Source of the DNA: Actinomycetes bacterium
GTDB lineage: Bacteria > Actinomycetota > Actinomycetes > Streptosporangiales > Streptosporangiaceae
DNA: 61,201 bases
NCBI GenBank assembly: GCA_025964575.1
Contig: JAOPYO010000478.1
Coordinates: 1-61,201 of the forward strand
Direction: 5' to 3'
Position 1 is the first letter of the stretch. The number at the start of each line of letters is the position of its first letter. This document shows positions 24,902 to 34,008 of the stretch, piece after piece. A program made the translations under genes and the position numbers. The notes beneath the pieces were generated by a model, which saw only the letters and a program-made list of their open reading frames with translations, was not told the DNA's origin and made no database searches.

Positions 24902-26482
24902 ATGCCCGAGACCTTCAACGCCAGTACCTACCTGCTGGACACAAGGCTTGACCAGGACGCCGGTGACCGCCTCGCGGTCACCGGTCCCGGTGGCAGCCTC
25001 ACCTATCGAGAGCTCACCGCGTACGTCTGCAACCTCGCCTCGGGACTCCGGACGCGAGGCGTCCGCCCGGAGGAGCGGGTCGTGCTGTTCATGGTCGACG
25101 GGCCCGCGATGGCGGCGTCCATCCTCGCCGTGATGCGCCTGGGGGCGATCCCGGTCCCGGTCTCCACCATGCTGACCGGTAAGGAACTCGCCACCCTCCT
25201 CCGCGACACCCGCGCCCGGATCCTGGTCGTCAGCGAGCAGTTCGGGGTCGCTGCCCAGACGGCCGTCGCGGACGCGCCCGAACTCCGATACGTCGTGGTC
25301 GACGGCGACGCGACCTTCCCGGTGCCCGCCGGCGTCCATCTGGGTGGCCTCGGCGAGCTCCTCCACGACGGCGAGTCCCGGCCGTCCGGAGCACTCGGTC
25401 CGTACGGCACCTGGGATGACTCGCCCGCACTGTGGCTGTACACCTCCGGCACCACGGGCACCCCCAAGGGCGCCATGCACCGGCACGCCAACATCCGCCA
25501 CATCGCCGAGACCTACGGCCGCGAGGTGCTCGGCATCACCGCACAGGACCGCTGCTTCTCGGTGGCCAAGCTGTTCTTCGCCTACGGCATCGGGAACTCG
25601 CTGTTCTTCCCGCTCTCGGCCGGCGCCACCACGATCCTCGACCCGGCGCGACCCACCCCGGCCTCGGTCGCGCAACGGCTCCTCTCCGACCGGCCCACGC
25701 TCTTCTTCGCCGTCCCGACCTTCTATGCCGCGCTGCTGTCGGCCGATGTGCCCCGCGACGCGTTCGAATCCGTACGGCTCGCGGTGTCGGCGGGGGAGCC
25801 GCTGCCGGCCGACCTTTACCGGCGCTTCACCGAGAAATACGGGGTGGAGCTCCTCGACGGAATCGGCGCCACCGAGGCACTGCACATCTTCATCTCCAAC
25901 CGGCCGGGCCAGGTCCGCCCGGGGACCACCGGCACGCCCGTACCGGGATATGACCTGCGCCTGGTCGACGGCACCGGGCGGGACGTCGAACCCGGCAGCC
26001 CGGGTTCCCTGCTGGTGAGAGGGGAGTCCATCGCGACCGGCTACTGGTGCCGGACCGACACCACCCGCCGGGTCTTCGAGGGGGAGTGGCTGCGCACCGG
26101 CGACACTTACGTCGAGGACGCCGACGGTTACTACACCTGCCTGGGCCGGACCAACGACATGCTCAAGGCGGGTGGCATCTGGGTCTCGCCCACCGAGGTC
26201 GAGGCCAGGTTGCTGGAACACCCGGCGGTCACCCTCGCCGCGGTCGTCGGCCTGCCCGACCGAGACGGCCTGGACAAGCCCATCGCCTGTGTCGTTCTCC
26301 AGGAGGGCACGAGCACGACCCCGGCCGAGCTCATCGAGTTCTGCCGCGCGGAACTCGCCGCCTTCAAGCGGCCACGTGAGGTGCTGATCGTCGACAAGCT
26401 GCCCACCACCGCCACCGGCAAGCTGCAGCGCTTCGCCGTCCGCGAGTTCGCCGCCGCACTGCTCGCGGCTCAGGAAACCTGA
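24902..26482 (+). CDS. bclA: Benzoate-CoA ligase
   Basis: 526 residues from ATG 24902 (MPETFNASTYLLD); an ATG at 24872 in the same frame overlaps boxB and has no ribosome site. ATP loop LYTSGTTGTPKGAMH, VAKLFFAYGIGNSLFFPLSAG (benzoate-CoA ligase signature), DGIGATEALHIFISN and catalytic Lys in TTATGKLQRF. It makes benzoyl-CoA from benzoate, the entry to the Box route. Coupled to boxB upstream and 2 bp from the hexapeptide gene downstream. Confidence 0.93.
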   Translation: MPETFNASTYLLDTRLDQDAGDRLAVTGPGGSLTYRELTAYVCNLASGLRTRGVRPEERVVLFMVDGPAMAASILAVMRLGAIPVPVSTMLTGKELATLLRDTRARILVVSEQFGVAAQTAVADAPELRYVVVDGDATFPVPAGVHLGGLGELLHDGESRPSGALGPYGTWDDSPALWLYTSGTTGTPKGAMHRHANIRHIAETYGREVLGITAQDRCFSVAKLFFAYGIGNSLFFPLSAGATTILDPARPTPASVAQRLLSDRPTLFFAVPTFYAALLSADVPRDAFESVRLAVSAGEPLPADLYRRFTEKYGVELLDGIGATEALHIFISNRPGQVRPGTTGTPVPGYDLRLVDGTGRDVEPGSPGSLLVRGESIATGYWCRTDTTRRVFEGEWLRTGDTYVEDADGYYTCLGRTNDMLKAGGIWVSPTEVEARLLEHPAVTLAAVVGLPDRDGLDKPIACVVLQEGTSTTPAELIEFCRAELAAFKRPREVLIVDKLPTTATGKLQRFAVREFAAALLAAQET

Positions 26483-26484
26483 CC

Positions 26485-27006
26485 GTGGCGGTCTACGCGC
26501 TGGGAGACCAGGTCCCCGACATCCACCCCTCCGCCTACGTGCATCCGCAGGCGACGGTCATCGGATCCGTCACCCTCCAGGAGGAGGCCACCGTCTGGCC
26601 CGGTGCCGTTCTGCGCGGCGATTACGGCACCATCACGGTCGGACCTCGTACCTCGATCCAGGACGGCACCGTCCTGCACACTACCTCCGAGTGGCCGACC
26701 GTCATCGGCGCGGACTGCGTCGTCGGCCACAACGCCCACCTCGAGGGCTGCGTCGTCGAGGACCGCTGTCTCATCGGATCCGGCTCGGTCGTGCTCAACC
26801 GGGCCCGGATCGAGGCCGAAGGGGTCGTCGGAGCCGGAGCGGTCGTCACCGAGGACAGCGTGATCCCCTCCGGGCACACCGCACTGGGCATCCCCGCGCG
26901 GCCCCGTCCCGGCGGCATCGACCCACGCTGGCACGTCGAGGCGGTCGCGCTGTACGTCGCCAACGGCCACCGTTACGCCGCCGAACTGAAGCTTCTCCAG
27001 CCTTAG
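26485..27006 (+). CDS. PaaY-like hexapeptide-repeat protein (gamma carbonic anhydrase family)
   Basis: 173 residues, GTG start 2 bp after the ligase stop. Left-handed beta-helix hexapeptides run from about residue 15 to 130. VLRGDYGTITVG, SIQDGTVLH, VVGHNAHLEGC keep the metal-binding His pattern. In phenylacetate loci PaaY is a thioesterase that removes stalled CoA esters. Its place after benzoate-CoA ligase suggests the same safety role, with carbonic anhydrase activity as the alternative. Confidence 0.85.
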   Translation: MAVYALGDQVPDIHPSAYVHPQATVIGSVTLQEEATVWPGAVLRGDYGTITVGPRTSIQDGTVLHTTSEWPTVIGADCVVGHNAHLEGCVVEDRCLIGSGSVVLNRARIEAEGVVGAGAVVTEDSVIPSGHTALGIPARPRPGGIDPRWHVEAVALYVANGHRYAAELKLLQP

Positions 27007-27024
27007 CCCTGTTCGAGCCCTTGA

Positions 27025-27270
27025 TCACTTGGTCCATGAGTTGAAGAGCAGGTTGAAGCCCTCGGCCATGGTGGGGTGAGTGATGATCGAGTCGCGCAGT
27101 GCGGTGGAGGGAAGTCCGGCCAGCATGGCGGTGTGGAGGACCGCAAGCACCTCCGAGGAGTCAGGGCCGAGCAGTGCGGCGCCCTCACACCCCTCACCCA
27201 CGATGTCCCATGACACCCCGGAGTCAAACTCATGCGGCAATCGGCTGCGCCGAGAGATGGGCCCGGTCAA
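27025..27270 (-). pseudogene. Pyridine nucleotide-disulfide oxidoreductase, C-terminal remnant
   Basis: GCEGAALLGPDSSEVLAVLHTAMLAGLPSTALRDSIITHPTMAEGFN, split here only by reading it in pieces, is the dimerisation-domain tail of a mercuric-reductase-like flavoprotein; the conserved THPTMAEG with the interface His is clear. Only about 60 of some 460 residues remain and the frame loses similarity above position 27210. It lies in the 390-bp gap between the box genes and the MOSC fusion, on the opposite strand. Confidence 0.75.
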
Positions 27271-27395
27271 TATTTCATGCGCCGACCTGCGAAAATGAGT
27301 CGCGATAGATCAGCTAACGGGTCTTCCCGGCCGATTCTCTCGATTCCCCTCAGGACCGGCGTACGCGTGGAGAGTCGTGAGATGAGGAGGGACAA

Positions 27396-29159
27396 GTGGC
27401 CAAGCTGCTGGCGATCAACGTGGGTCTGCCCCAGGACGTTTCCTGGCATGGCAAGACGGTGTACACCGGTGTGTGGAAGCAGGCTGTCACCGGTCCACGG
27501 ATGGTGCGCCGGCTCAATATCGACGGGGACGGTCAAGGGGACCTGGCCGGGCACGGCGGCGAACACCGCGCGGTGCTGGTCTACCAGCTCGATTCCTATC
27601 GTTACTGGCAGGAGCAGCTCGTACGTGACGATTTCGTCTACGGGCAGTTCGGGGAGAATTTCACCGTCGACGGGCTGCCCGACGATGAGGTGTGCATCGG
27701 GGACCAGTACCGGATCGGTGAGGCGGTCTTCGAGGTCACCCAGCCGCGCGTCACCTGTTATCGGGTGGGTTTGCGGCTAGGGGAGCCGCAGATGGCCTCC
27801 CTGCTCGTATCCCACCGGCGTCCCGGGTTCTACCTTCGAGTTCTCACCGAGGGACGGGTGGAGGCGGGAGAGGAGATCGTCAAGGTCGCCGCCGGTCCAG
27901 AGGGTATGACCGTCGCGGAGATCGACGCTCTGCTTTACCTGCCGGGCCATCCCCGCGATCAGCTGGCCCGGGCGCTGCGCATCCCCGCGCTCAGCACGGG
28001 TTGGAAGACCTCCCTGCAGGCACTGCTCGACCAGGCCGACGGCGCCCCGGGGCAGCCGGCCGGCAACGCGGGGCTGGCCTCGATCGGTCCGCCACCTGCC
28101 TGGGACGGGTTCCGGCCGCTGGAGATCGCCCGCATCGACGCCGAGAGCACAAGCGTGTTCTCCCTGACGCTGGCCGCTGTCGATGGTGCGCCGCTGCCGA
28201 CGGCGTTGGCCGGCCAGTTCGTGACCCTCCGGCTACGCCCGGACACCGGTGATCCCCCGCTCATCCGCAGCTATTCGATGTCCGGCCCCCCAGGCACCCC
28301 GCGATACCGCATCAGCGTGAAGCAAGAACCGCACGGCGCCGCCAGTACCCATCTCCGCGCTCATGTGCGCGTCGGCGACGTCCTGGACTTTGCTGCGCCG
28401 CGGGGTGCCTTCACCCTGGAAACCGGCGACACTCCGGTCGTGCTGATGTCGGCCGGCATCGGCGCCACCCCCGTTCTTGCCATGCTGCACGCACTCGTCG
28501 CCGCGCGTTCCACGCGCGAGGTGTGGTGGCTGTACGGAGCGCGCGACGGCACGGAGCACCCCTTCGCCCAGGAGAGCCGCGACCTGCTGGCCAGACTTGC
28601 GAACGCGCACGCGCAGATTTGCTACAGCCGCCCGGCACCCGGCGACCGCAAGGATGTCGACTACGGAACCGCAGGACGGCTGTCCGTCGACCTGCTCAGC
28701 CACTTCGGCGTTCCGTGCGGCGCCGACGTCTACCTGTGCGGCCCTCCCGCGTTCATGCGCGAGCTTCCCACCGCACTCGCCTCCTCAGACCTCGCCCCCG
28801 ACCGCGTCCACACGGAGATCTTCGGTGCCGGACCGGCCATGACACCCGGCCTGACCAACGTCTCCGCGCAGCCGGTGCATCCACCCGCGGGTCCGCCCGG
28901 CACAGGACCGGCGGTCTCGTTCGCGCGCAGCGGTCTGACCGTCGGCTGGGACCCCGCCTACGCGAGCCTGCTAGAGCTCGCAGAGGCCTGCGACGTGCCC
29001 ACCCGCTGGTCGTGCCGCACCGGTGTCTGCCGCACCTGTGAGAGCGGCCTGCTGTCGGGAGCCGTCGCCTACGCACCCGAACCGGTCGAGCCACCGGCCC
29101 AAGGCGACGTCCTGATCTGCTGCTCCCAGCCCCGAGGCGACGTCGTCGTCGACCTCTAG
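27396..29159 (+). CDS. MOSC domain fused to ferredoxin reductase and [2Fe-2S] ferredoxin
   Basis: 587 residues, GTG start with GAGGAGGGA before it. MOSC domain (1-170): GDGQGDLAGHGGEHRAV, FGENFTVDG and the MOSC cysteine C121 in RVTCYRVG. Short helical 3-alpha domain (about 172-215). FAD domain with RSYS (291-294), NAD domain MSAGIGATP (351-359) and CGPPAFM (448-454). Ferredoxin with ligands C540, C545, C548 and C575 or C576. Related fusions are YiiM-like, molybdenum-cofactor-linked reductases acting on N-hydroxylated compounds. Here it could also supply electrons to BoxB, since no boxA is seen; that is inference. Confidence 0.9.
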   Translation: MAKLLAINVGLPQDVSWHGKTVYTGVWKQAVTGPRMVRRLNIDGDGQGDLAGHGGEHRAVLVYQLDSYRYWQEQLVRDDFVYGQFGENFTVDGLPDDEVCIGDQYRIGEAVFEVTQPRVTCYRVGLRLGEPQMASLLVSHRRPGFYLRVLTEGRVEAGEEIVKVAAGPEGMTVAEIDALLYLPGHPRDQLARALRIPALSTGWKTSLQALLDQADGAPGQPAGNAGLASIGPPPAWDGFRPLEIARIDAESTSVFSLTLAAVDGAPLPTALAGQFVTLRLRPDTGDPPLIRSYSMSGPPGTPRYRISVKQEPHGAASTHLRAHVRVGDVLDFAAPRGAFTLETGDTPVVLMSAGIGATPVLAMLHALVAARSTREVWWLYGARDGTEHPFAQESRDLLARLANAHAQICYSRPAPGDRKDVDYGTAGRLSVDLLSHFGVPCGADVYLCGPPAFMRELPTALASSDLAPDRVHTEIFGAGPAMTPGLTNVSAQPVHPPAGPPGTGPAVSFARSGLTVGWDPAYASLLELAEACDVPTRWSCRTGVCRTCESGLLSGAVAYAPEPVEPPAQGDVLICCSQPRGDVVVDL

Positions 29160-29234
29160 CGGGAAATCTCAGCCCGAGTTCAGTAGAGCGCCACATGCTC
29201 CGGGCTCACCGCATCCGCCACCCGCCGGGACGGG

Positions 29235-30083
29235 TCAGACGATCACGTCAGCGAGGCGGTTGATCTGGTCGGCGTCAGTGGCCCAGCAGTAGAGCATCAC
29301 CTCATCGGCGCCGAGGTCCTCGAACGCGGTGATCGCGGTGCGGACCTGCTGCGGCGTGGTGAGCATGTTCTCGACCACCTGGCGGCTGGTGCCCAGGGAA
29401 GCGTAGTAAGTGCCGATCGTCTCCCTGGCGTCATGGACCATGGTGTCGGGGCCGAGAGCGACGTTGACCTGTGTGACCAGGCGGGGCCGGCCGGGCCGTC
29501 CCGCCGTGGTCCAAAACTTCTCGACGCTGCGCAGGAGGTGGTCGGCCATGCCGAGAGGCGCGGCACACAGATACCCATCCCCCCAGCGAGCGACGCGTTC
29601 GAGGCCGGCCGGAGCGAAGGCGCCGATCAGTACCTCCGGGCCCCCGTCGCGGGCGGGTGCCGGGCCGATCGGGCCTACGTCCTCACTGTAGGGCGCACCG
29701 GACCAGACGCGCCGCATGGTCGCCAGTTGCTCGTCGAGTCGGCGTCCGCGGCTGCGCATGTCGATTCCCGCGGCGAGATAGTCCTCCTTGCGGTCGCCGA
29801 CCCCGATGCCCAGGGTGAAGCGGCCGTTGGACATCCGGTCCAGGGTCGCGGTCTGCTTGGCGAGGAGCGCCGATTCGCGCAGGGGGGCGAGCAGCACTTC
29901 GGTCTGCACGCGGATCCGCGAGGTGGCTCCGGCGATGGCGGCCAACGTGACCAGGGGCTCGGGGTTCGCGTAGACGAGACGGTCTAGCAGACCAAGGGTG
30001 GTGAAGGGGCCGACGTCAGCGCGCCGGGCCCAGGACAGCAGCGACAACGGGTCGCTGATAGGCAGGCCGAGACCTACATTCAT
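29235..30083 (-). CDS. LLM-class flavin/F420-dependent oxidoreductase (1)
   Basis: 282 residues of the luciferase-like TIM barrel. MNVGLGLPI at the N-terminus, IRVQTEVLLAPLRESALLAKQTATLD, and FTLGIGVGDRKEDYLAAG are standard. In actinomycetes most of these use F420. The substrate is unknown. Convergent with the MOSC fusion; AGCCCG/CGGGCT in the 75-bp gap could form a weak stem. It ends with a full C-terminus and looks intact. Confidence 0.88.
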   Translation of the reverse strand: MNVGLGLPISDPLSLLSWARRADVGPFTTLGLLDRLVYANPEPLVTLAAIAGATSRIRVQTEVLLAPLRESALLAKQTATLDRMSNGRFTLGIGVGDRKEDYLAAGIDMRSRGRRLDEQLATMRRVWSGAPYSEDVGPIGPAPARDGGPEVLIGAFAPAGLERVARWGDGYLCAAPLGMADHLLRSVEKFWTTAGRPGRPRLVTQVNVALGPDTMVHDARETIGTYYASLGTSRQVVENMLTTPQQVRTAITAFEDLGADEVMLYCWATDADQINRLADVIV

Positions 30084-30455
30084 GTGAATTCAACCTCCTC
30101 CAGAAGGGCGTGGGAAAACGGCTGCCGCTCCTCCCGCCACCCCGAACGGTGTACTCACGTACCGGGTGCTTTTCCAGGAAGCGCGATCCTTGGAATATGA
30201 TCACACTACTCGCCGCCGGAACGGTCACCTTCCCCACCCACGGTCAGTTCGACATGCGACGGCTCACCGGCCGCCTGGATGCCCCAGCGCACGGGAGCGA
30301 GCGGCCGACGGCCGTCGTGCCGGCCACGCCCCCGTGATCCGTAGTTCCAGCCCGCGCACGGCGGAGGACCGGCCGCTCGCGACAAGGAGGCTCGCGGTGC
30401 CGGGATCAGCGGCCGTGTCGTCCGGCTCCCGCCCACTGGTGATGACAGAAGCGAT
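30084..30455. other. Intergenic stretch between two LLM genes
   Basis: No gene I can support. A plus-strand frame from ATG 30197 encodes 46 residues (MITLLAAGTVTFPTHGQFDM at the start) without recognisable similarity or a ribosome site. The stretch should hold the promoter of the LLM gene at 29235. Confidence 0.5.
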
Positions 30456-31367
30456 TCAGCTCTGGATCAACAAGGGGGCCAGGACACGCAGGTGTTCCAG
30501 CATTTCCCTGGGGGTGTCGGCAAGCGGCTGGATACAGACATGGTCTGCGCCGGCGTCGTGGTGAGCCCGCACACGCTCTGCAATCGCCTGTGGGTCGCCC
30601 CACGGCACGATGGCGTCGACCAAAGCATCGCTGCCGCCATTGGCGAAGTCCTTTTCATTCCAGCCCAGGTCACGCAAATTGTTCAGATAGTTCGGCAGGG
30701 CTAGGTAGAGCGCCATGTAATGGCGGGCTCTCTGCCGCGCCCGCGCCGGGTCGGTGTCCAGCACAATGGCCTGCTCCGGCGCCAGCAACGGCTCAGGGCC
30801 AAGGACCTCGCGAGAGCGTGCGGTGTGCTCGGGGGTAACGAAATAGGGATGGGCACCCTGGGTGCGTTGCGCCGCCAATTCCAGCATCTTGGGGCGCAGG
30901 GCGGCCAGCACCCGCGGAGCCGGCTCGGGTAGCGGGCCGTCGTACTCCGTTGCGTCCATGGCATCGAGGTAGGCGCGCATCACCGACAGTGGTTTGCGGT
31001 AGTCATGGCCCCTCGTCGACACGAGGGGCGCGTGGCTCACGCCCAGTCCGAGCAGAAACCGACCGTCAAACGCCTCCGCCAGAGTGTTCGCCCCGTTCGA
31101 GGCAGCAATGGCATCGCGGGCCCAGATGTTGGCGATTCCGGTGGCGACCATCAGCCGCTGTGTCGCGCCCAGCAGGATGGCCGAATGGACCAGCGCCTCC
31201 TTGCTCTTAGGAGCTTCACCCACCCACAGCGTTCCGAAGCCCAATCCCTCCACTTCGGCCGCTGCCTCCCGCTCAAACGAAGCCGACTCCCGGCTCAGCG
31301 TGCTGCTCCATACCCCTACTCGGCCCAAACGCCGTTTCAACCCCGCGACATCGATGCTGTCGGGCAT
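30456..31367 (-). CDS. LLM-class F420-dependent oxidoreductase (2), TIGR03620-like
   Basis: 303 residues. GVWSSTLSRESASFEREAAA, GFGTLWVGEAPKSKEALVHS and IANIWARDAIAASNGANTLAEAF fit the F420-dependent TIGR03620 group. The C-terminus VPWGDPQAIAERVRAHHDAGADHVCIQPL is the usual LLM ending. Substrate unknown. It is on the same strand as the LLM genes on both sides but with gaps of 92 and 372 bp, so it probably has its own promoter. Confidence 0.88.
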   Translation of the reverse strand: MPDSIDVAGLKRRLGRVGVWSSTLSRESASFEREAAAEVEGLGFGTLWVGEAPKSKEALVHSAILLGATQRLMVATGIANIWARDAIAASNGANTLAEAFDGRFLLGLGVSHAPLVSTRGHDYRKPLSVMRAYLDAMDATEYDGPLPEPAPRVLAALRPKMLELAAQRTQGAHPYFVTPEHTARSREVLGPEPLLAPEQAIVLDTDPARARQRARHYMALYLALPNYLNNLRDLGWNEKDFANGGSDALVDAIVPWGDPQAIAERVRAHHDAGADHVCIQPLADTPREMLEHLRVLAPLLIQS

Positions 31368-31459
31368 CGCAAGCTCCCCTCACTCACTTTTCGTTGAACA
31401 TCGCTCACTCTACGTGTTCTCGTTGTGCCGGGACGCTCCGCGCCTGGGTTGAGCAGTCG

Positions 31460-32350
31460 TCAGGCGTTGCGCTCCGTGGCCACCCGCTCCCTTACCGCCG
31501 GGACGATCTCCTCGGCGAAGCGCCGCAGCTGGGTGTCCTGATCGCCCTCGGCCCACAGGATGAAGGTGTCCATTCCGGAGCCGACGGCGAGGTCGGTGAT
31601 CTCGTCGGTCCATTGCTCGACCGGGCCGCGTAGGAAGCCCTCGGAGGTGCCGTCGGTGATTACGCCATTGACGTTGTAGAGCCGGCGGATGTCGGACGGC
31701 TCGCGCCCGGAGTCGGTGGCGGCCGTGTCGATGCGGGCGTGCAGCTCCGGCAGTTTGTCCGGTGTCGCCCAGCTGGAGGAGGGCAGCCATCCGTCGGCGG
31801 CCCTGCCGGCCAGTGCCAGGGCCCTCGGCCCGCCGACGCCGAGCCAGATCTCCATGCGGTGAGCGGGCACCGGACCCGCCTGCGCCCCGTTGAGCTGGTA
31901 GTGCTGACCCTCGAATCGCAGGTTCCGCTCGCCGCTCCACACCTTCCTGATGACCGTGATGGCCTCCTCCAGTGCGTCGATGGCCTCCTTGGGGGTTCGC
32001 CGCGTCCCGCCGTACGCCTCGATCGCGTCCCAGAACGCCCCAGCGCCCAACCCCAGCTCTGACCGCCCGCCGCTCAGCACATCCAGGCTGGCCGCCGCCT
32101 TGGCCAGCACCGCGGGCGGCCGTAGCGGCAGGTTCGCGACGTCCGGAAAGACCCGCACCCGTTCGGTCGAAGCCGCGACCATACTGAGCAGCGTCCACGT
32201 TTCGACATACTGGCGCTGGTACGGATGGTCCTGCACCCCGATCAGATCCAGCCCCAGCCGGTCGGCGGCCTTCGCGGTGTCGAGCAGCGGATCGTCGGCA
32301 TTCGGCACCAGGAAATACCCGAACTCCAGCGGCCTGCCGTAGTCACCCAT
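31460..32350 (-). CDS. LLM-class F420-dependent oxidoreductase (3)
   Basis: 296 residues. FGYFLVPNADDPLLDTAKAAD, DLIGVQDHPYQRQYVETWTLLSMVAA, SGGRSELGLGAGAFWDAIEAYGG and GVGGPRALALAGRAADGWLPS are typical of F420-dependent N5,N10-methylene-tetrahydromethanopterin-reductase-like LLM proteins. Complete. The ATG at 32350 follows a stretch that reads open in another minus frame. Confidence 0.88.
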   Translation of the reverse strand: MGDYGRPLEFGYFLVPNADDPLLDTAKAADRLGLDLIGVQDHPYQRQYVETWTLLSMVAASTERVRVFPDVANLPLRPPAVLAKAAASLDVLSGGRSELGLGAGAFWDAIEAYGGTRRTPKEAIDALEEAITVIRKVWSGERNLRFEGQHYQLNGAQAGPVPAHRMEIWLGVGGPRALALAGRAADGWLPSSSWATPDKLPELHARIDTAATDSGREPSDIRRLYNVNGVITDGTSEGFLRGPVEQWTDEITDLAVGSGMDTFILWAEGDQDTQLRRFAEEIVPAVRERVATERNA

Positions 32351-32359
32351 AACGCCCCC

Positions 32360-32623
32360 TCAGGTTCTGCTGCCGAAAACCCGGCCAAGCCGGTGATTGT
32401 TCCCCTGTGCCAGCCGAGAACACGTGGCGCCCGCAGCAGGCCCGCCAGGCCGCTGGTGCCCGGCAGCACCATGTCGTAGCCGAGCGGCGCGTCCTCGACG
32501 ACCACGGTGGACACCTGCGGCCGGTGTCCGTCGGAGGGCGCGATCAGCACGTAGCCGCCTGCACCCGGGCCGCTCAGCGCTCCGTCCGCAGCGGCGACTG
32601 CCTCGGTCGCCGCCGCTCTCCAT
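32360..32623 (-). pseudogene. Possible gene remnant upstream of LLM (3)
   Basis: A minus-strand frame reads ALSGPGAGGYVLIAPSDGHR, then QVSTVVVEDAPLGYDMVLPG and TSGLAGLLRAPRVLGWHRG. The composition and order look protein-like, but there is no credible start, and the frame runs on into the LLM gene. I do not recognise a family. It may be a fragment or chance. Confidence 0.2.
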
Positions 32624-32787
32624 CGATGTTTACCAAGGCGCGGAGAAGGAGACGATCATGGCTATCCACATCACACCCACATCAGCGACACGCCATCGGC
32701 ACAAGGCAGCCCGGCACCGAGTCGTACCTGGCCGCTCAGCCATGCGCCCGGATCCAGCAGCAGCGACCAACCAAGGAGCACACCGTT

Positions 32788-33189
32788 ATGCCCAAGCCCC
32801 CGCTCCCCCCGCACGTGATCGAAATGCTCTCGCGCCCCAACCCGGCGGTCATCGCGACCTTACGCGGGGATGGCTCACCGGTGACCGTGGCCACCTGGTA
32901 CGCGTGGGACGACGGACGGATCCTGGTCAACATGGACGCCGAACGGCGCCGGCTGGCCTACATGAAGGCAGACCCGCGTGTCTCGCTCACGGCACTCGAC
33001 TCCGACAACTGGTACACCCACGTCAGTGTTCAGGGCCGGGTCGCACGCTTCGAGAACGACATCGACCACGAAGGCATCGACCGGCTCTCCCTGCTCTACA
33101 CCGGAAAGCCGTACCCCGACCGGGTACGACGCCGTGTGAACGCCTGGATCGAGATCGAGACCTGGTTCGCCTGGGGAGAGGCCGGGTAG
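32788..33189 (+). CDS. PPOX-class F420-dependent enzyme
   Basis: 133 residues. AAGGAG stands about ten bases before ATG 32788, which fixes the start against a longer frame to 32407. Split-barrel flavin fold: RPNPAVIATLRGDGSPVTVATWYAWDDG, VNMDAERRRLAYMKADPRVSLT and YTHVSVQGRVA. Proteins of this TIGR03618-type family bind F420 and reduce small molecules, or act in biliverdin/quinone chemistry. Divergent from the LLM gene, so the two may share control. Confidence 0.85.
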   Translation: MPKPPLPPHVIEMLSRPNPAVIATLRGDGSPVTVATWYAWDDGRILVNMDAERRRLAYMKADPRVSLTALDSDNWYTHVSVQGRVARFENDIDHEGIDRLSLLYTGKPYPDRVRRRVNAWIEIETWFAWGEAG

Positions 33190-33417
33190 CTGCCGAACCC
33201 TGCGACAGGGACTGGCCACGGGGAGTCGGTCAGGCTGGCCAGGCCCGCACGACGGTGGGTGACTTCGGCCGCGGCTGTGACAGTCCGCTGAGTTGCGACG
33301 GGTGGTCTCCACCATCGGTCGGTGATCGGTGCGCTTGAGTGATCTGGAGCTGGGCCGGTGGACGCGCAATGGCATCTGCGTCCGATGCCGGGCCGGTTCG
33401 ATGGTGAGGGCGGGCCG

Positions 33418-34008
33418 TCAGCTCGCTGGGCGGGTCCACAAAGCAGCGGTGGTGGCCCAGTCGCTCTCCCATTGGCGGTATCGGTGCCGGTCCAGGCGTC
33501 GCCGGGCGATCAGATAACTCCCGACGGTGGTGGCCGCCACGCCTGCCGCCCCCGCGACGACGGCCCGGACGGTGTCAGACACCGTCTGCGCGTGGCTGCG
33601 CGGCGGGTGGGTGAGCGCTCCGCTGGCGTCGATCCACATGGGCAATTCCGTGCCGTCCTGTGCCGGGTAGTCCACGGTGGCCGTCCCGGTTCGGATCCTG
33701 CCCGCCTGATCGCGCCAACGGAGCCGGACGGTCTCGTTGATGAAATGGCCGGCGCCGTTGGCGCCCACATCTCCGGTCCGCAGTACGGTGGCGGAAGCTT
33801 GGCGGTATGTCGCCCTCTGCCAGTTCTCGGCGCGCTGCCCGCCCGTGTAGGCACGGTCGGCCACCAGCAGGGCCGTCAACGGGGCCCCGACCAGCAACAT
33901 GATCAGCAAAGCCGATGTCAGGGCCGCCTGGAGACGATCGACGGGTCGCCGGATCGGATTGCCGTCCCACCCCAGGCGCCGGATTGTGGGAGCGCATCGC
34001 CGATGCAC
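33418..34008 (-). CDS. Rv1733c-like membrane protein
   Basis: 196 residues with two membrane helices: ALTSALLIMLLVGAPLTALLVA near residue 35 and AVVAGAAGVAATTVGSYLIA near 155, with about 100 extracellular residues between. The N-terminal RRLGWDGNPIRRPVDRLQ and the ending RQWESDWA are hallmarks of the Rv1733c-type family seen in actinobacteria. The function is unknown. It stands alone. Confidence 0.8.
   Translation of the reverse strand: MHRRCAPTIRRLGWDGNPIRRPVDRLQAALTSALLIMLLVGAPLTALLVADRAYTGGQRAENWQRATYRQASATVLRTGDVGANGAGHFINETVRLRWRDQAGRIRTGTATVDYPAQDGTELPMWIDASGALTHPPRSHAQTVSDTVRAVVAGAAGVAATTVGSYLIARRRLDRHRYRQWESDWATTAALWTRPAS

Noticed and set aside
21732-26221. Very long minus-strand frames opposite boxC, boxB and the benzoate-CoA ligase (up to 581 codons)
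   Set aside because: They are mirror frames produced by GC-rich third positions and have no family-like motifs.
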